Assembly: GCA_035048815.1 (NCBI GenBank)
Contig: JAUCBN010000020.1
Span: 3,479,501 to 3,543,500 of the forward strand
Reading direction: 5' to 3'
DNA: 64,000 nt
DNA from: Abelmoschus esculentus
Taxonomy: Eukaryota; Streptophyta; Magnoliopsida; Malvales; Malvaceae
Shown: positions 61,808 to 64,000 of the stretch, one piece after another
Layout: every line of letters starts with the position of its first letter
Numbering within the stretch: position 1 is the stretch's first letter
Notes under the pieces: generated by a model
The model's database searches: none
Seen by the model: only the letters and a program-made list of their open reading frames with translations
Told to the model about the DNA's origin: nothing
Translations under genes and position numbers: made by a program

Positions 61808-63499
61808 TGATAAGTGCTCAACACACTATCACTTTTTACTCCTTTTGTGGGCATTAATCACCGAATATACACCCACTCAGACCAATGCATGTGCTTAATG
61901 AGATATATTTAGAAGTTATGCTCATATAGATAATATTTACAGAAAAAGGCACATTTTACTACATTTTTATATCTGTGCAGGTGAACCATTGCCGCGGCAA
62001 CAATAAGGCCGAGGCAGGACATGATGCCGACGCAACAGCAGAAAGACAAGAAGCAAGGCTGTAGGCGATGGAAAGATAAAAATCCAAGGAACGTGTCTGG
62101 ACTCAAAGCCCATGGATTGGAGCTGGCTAGCACAAGGAAAAGCCCAAGGCAAGACCACGCGGGAAAGCCCCCTTAGCCGAATCTAAATGATAAGTGCTCA
62201 ACACACTATCACTTTTTACTCCTTTTATGGGCATTAATTACCAAATATACACCCACTCGGACCAATGCATGCACTCAATGTGATATATTTAGAAGTTATA
62301 CTCATATAGATAATATTTACAAAAAAAGGCACGTTTTATTGCGTTTTCATATCTATGCAGGAGAACTAGTGCCGCGGCAGAGACAAGGCCGAGGCAGGAC
62401 CTGATGCCGAGGCAGCAGCAGAAAGACAGGAAGCAAGACTATAGGCGATGGAAAGACAAAAATCCAAGGAACATGTCTGGACTTGAAACCCATGAATCGG
62501 AGCTGGCTAGCACAAGGAAAAGCCCAAAGGAAGACCACGCGGGAAAGCCCCTTAGCCGAATATAAACTTGGAAATATATTATTATTATTATGTACTTGAC
62601 TTGTTCCCTACTCCAAGTTGTATTCTACTTAGGAAAGGTTTGCCCTAGGTCTAGCCTATATAAAGACCTAGCCACCCAATATACAATACACGAAATATCT
62701 AGGGAGAGAGCCGACTTCTACTCTTGTTTCTTTCCTCTCCATCATGTTCTAAACCTTCTTAGGAATTAGGTGAAGGTTGTAGAGTATTTGTGAGAGGAGA
62801 TTTTACTTTGTCTTTCATTCAATGCAATAAAGTTATCAAGGTTTGCTTATCCTTTGTTATTCTTTGCGTTCACAATTGAGCTCAAGAGAGAATATTGTGA
62901 ATCATCCATTTATCTAAGCTCGGGAGAGTTAGATTCACGAAAGGGGTAAGTACGGTGTTTCAATCGCGAAATACTAACTCGGCCTAGGGATAGGTTAAGA
63001 GTTTCAGCGGCTAAAAGAAGTGTGAGATTGGTTGGTGAGTATAATTGGTTCACGCCGGGAGGTATCATCAAGGACTAGTCATCAACAGCACTCTGACTTA
63101 GGGATAAGCAGAGTTATTCAAGGACACTTTGCCGAACTTTGGTAAAGTTTGCCCACGAGCAAGGGATTACCGCGGTAGACAGTGTTATCGCTGCCCAGGC
63201 AGTAAACTGCAGTGCTGCCGAGGCAGAGATATACAATTGCATTGGACAGAGACAAGTCAATCAATTGATCCTAGCCCATCTCTCTCTACTATTTCAATCC
63301 TTTACTTTTATTTTAGTTATTTTAGTTTAGATAAACCAAATCAACTTATTTTTGTTTTTATCTTTCTACAGAACAAGGAGGTGAAGAAAGCATATTAAGT
63401 ATACCGGTCCCTGAGGAGACGATAACTCGATAATATACTTATCACTTATTACTTGCGATGTGTGCACTTGCACTGAACGCGCACTTTTAACACGCGACA
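61808..63499 (+). repeat. 5' LTR of the Athila/Tat-type element
   Basis: TGATAAGTGC.. to ..CGCGACA, 1692 bp. The U3 part is a tandem duplication of a 380-bp unit (61808-62187 and 62188-62567). A TATATAAA box at 62657-62664 marks the likely promoter. The R-U5 part ends in the typical phrase around CTTGCACTGAACGCGCAC. Confidence 0.85.
62657..62664 (+). promoter_or_regulatory. TATA box in the Athila/Tat-type LTR
   Basis: TATATAAA in GCCTATATAAAGACC, downstream of the duplicated U3 unit. Confidence 0.65.
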
Positions 63500-63505
63500 A
63501 GTTTT

Positions 63506-63523
63506 TGGCGCCGTTGCCGGGGA
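63506..63523 (+). other. Primer-binding site (Asp tRNA type)
   Basis: TGGCGCCGTTGCCGGGGA, seven bases after the LTR end. This is the standard primer site of Athila/Tat elements. Confidence 0.88.
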
Positions 63524-63591
63524 CTGACAACTAAATTTTGTTTTCTTTATTTTCTTGTTTATTTTTATTTTACTTTTGTTTTTCTTGGTGT

Positions 63592-64000
63592 ATGACCAGG
63601 GCCAATCCAACCAACCCCTTGTACGAATTAGATCCAGAGATCGAAAGAACAAGGCAATGGTTGAGGAGACAGATCCAAGGAGCCATGACAGAACACTCGG
63701 TAGGACAAAACTTACCTGCCGGCAATGGAGTACTTCCGCCGCTACCTGGGCCGCGGCAGCTCACTGTCAGAGACTTCCTGGAAGAGGACTTAAATGGATT
63801 AAACCCAGGAGTTGTTACACCGGAGATTGAAGCAGCCCATTTTGAACTTAAACCCGTTATGTTCAATATGTTAAATACAATTGGACAATTTGGTGGGTCT
63901 GCAACTAAAGACGCAAGGCAGCACCTCAAGTCCTTCATGGAAATGCAACTCTTTCAAAATCCAAGGAGTTCATGAAGATGTCTTGCGATTAAAGCTATTC
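63592..64000 (+). pseudogene. Athila/Tat-type gag, N-terminal part with frameshift, cut by the window edge
   Basis: Starts at ATG 63592 (MTRANPTNPLYELD). The gag text runs to about 63940 (NTIGQFGG, then DARQHLKSFMEM). There the frame shifts: the annotated frame stops at 63973-63975, while another frame continues with NSFKIQGVHEDVLRLKLF to the edge. Two bases appear to have been lost near 63944. Confidence 0.82.

Larger units (their letters stand above)
61808..64000 (+). mobile_element. Ty3-gypsy retrotransposon, Athila/Tat type, 5' part only
   Basis: Consists of a 5' LTR (61808-63499), an Asp-tRNA-type primer site and the start of gag; the rest lies right of the window. The primer site sequence and the gag text (GVVTPEIEAAHFELKPVMFN) are typical of Athila/Tat relatives. 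It was inserted into the gag of the minus-strand gypsy element. The five bases CTTCC at 61803-61807 should recur at its far end. Confidence 0.85.

Noticed and set aside
63538..63591. Upstream extension of the Athila/Tat-type gag to 63538
   Set aside because: The added residues are a hydrophobic Phe/Leu run from T-rich leader DNA with no ATG; the ATG at 63592 starts recognisable gag text.

Overview
This is nuclear DNA from a dicot flowering plant. The genes have spliced exons with GT..AG introns, the spacers are very AT-rich, and nested LTR retrotransposons, hAT and Mutator-type elements fill the gaps. The repeat style (Sirevirus-type Ty1-copia, Tekay/del and Athila/Tat-type Ty3-gypsy) and the protein sequences fit the Malvales (cotton or cacao relatives). 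That placement comes from memory of such sequences, not from a search.

Layout. Positions 1-9225 hold a Ty1-copia element of the Sirevirus type, cut by the left window edge, with decayed gag-pol and an extra ORF before the 3' LTR. Positions 9226-16420 hold an old LTR relic and a LINE relic. The LINE is split by a 2.9-kb non-autonomous hAT element (perfect 8-bp target duplication) and by a 1.6-kb insertion that is probably a solo LTR (5-bp duplication).

Four host genes follow. (1) EBP1/PA2G4-like growth regulator, plus strand, 18991-21959, 9 exons, 392 aa. (2) Importin-11-like nuclear transport receptor, minus strand, 25240-32648, 23 exons, 1002 aa. (3) ERdj3A/TMS1-like ER DnaJ protein, plus strand, 37698-40770, 7 exons, 590 codons with one in-frame stop at codon 205. 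(4) Pyruvate decarboxylase, plus strand, 46829-49079, 6 exons, 605 aa. Each gene was assembled exon by exon, and every total is a multiple of three. Genes 2 and 3 are, from memory, homologues of the Arabidopsis neighbours AT3G08960 and AT3G08970, which suggests conserved microsynteny. The four genes do not form a pathway.

The spacers contain two copies of a 0.25-kb Mutator-type MITE (9-bp duplications), a second copy of the large hAT family, a 0.8-kb foldback, a tandem 323-bp repeat, a 1.2-kb direct duplication and a 187-bp tandem array rich in palindromes. The right end (55035-64000) is a minus-strand Tekay-type Ty3-gypsy element. Its 3' LTR carries a small hAT insertion, and its gag is interrupted by a plus-strand Athila/Tat-type element that runs off the window.

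The most unusual signal is a recurring palindromic word, close to GGTATCGATACC. It is clustered in the LTR and 3' non-coding region of the copia element, in an old LTR relic at about 34.0 kb, and in the LTR of the unrelated Ty3-gypsy element at about 57.0 kb.
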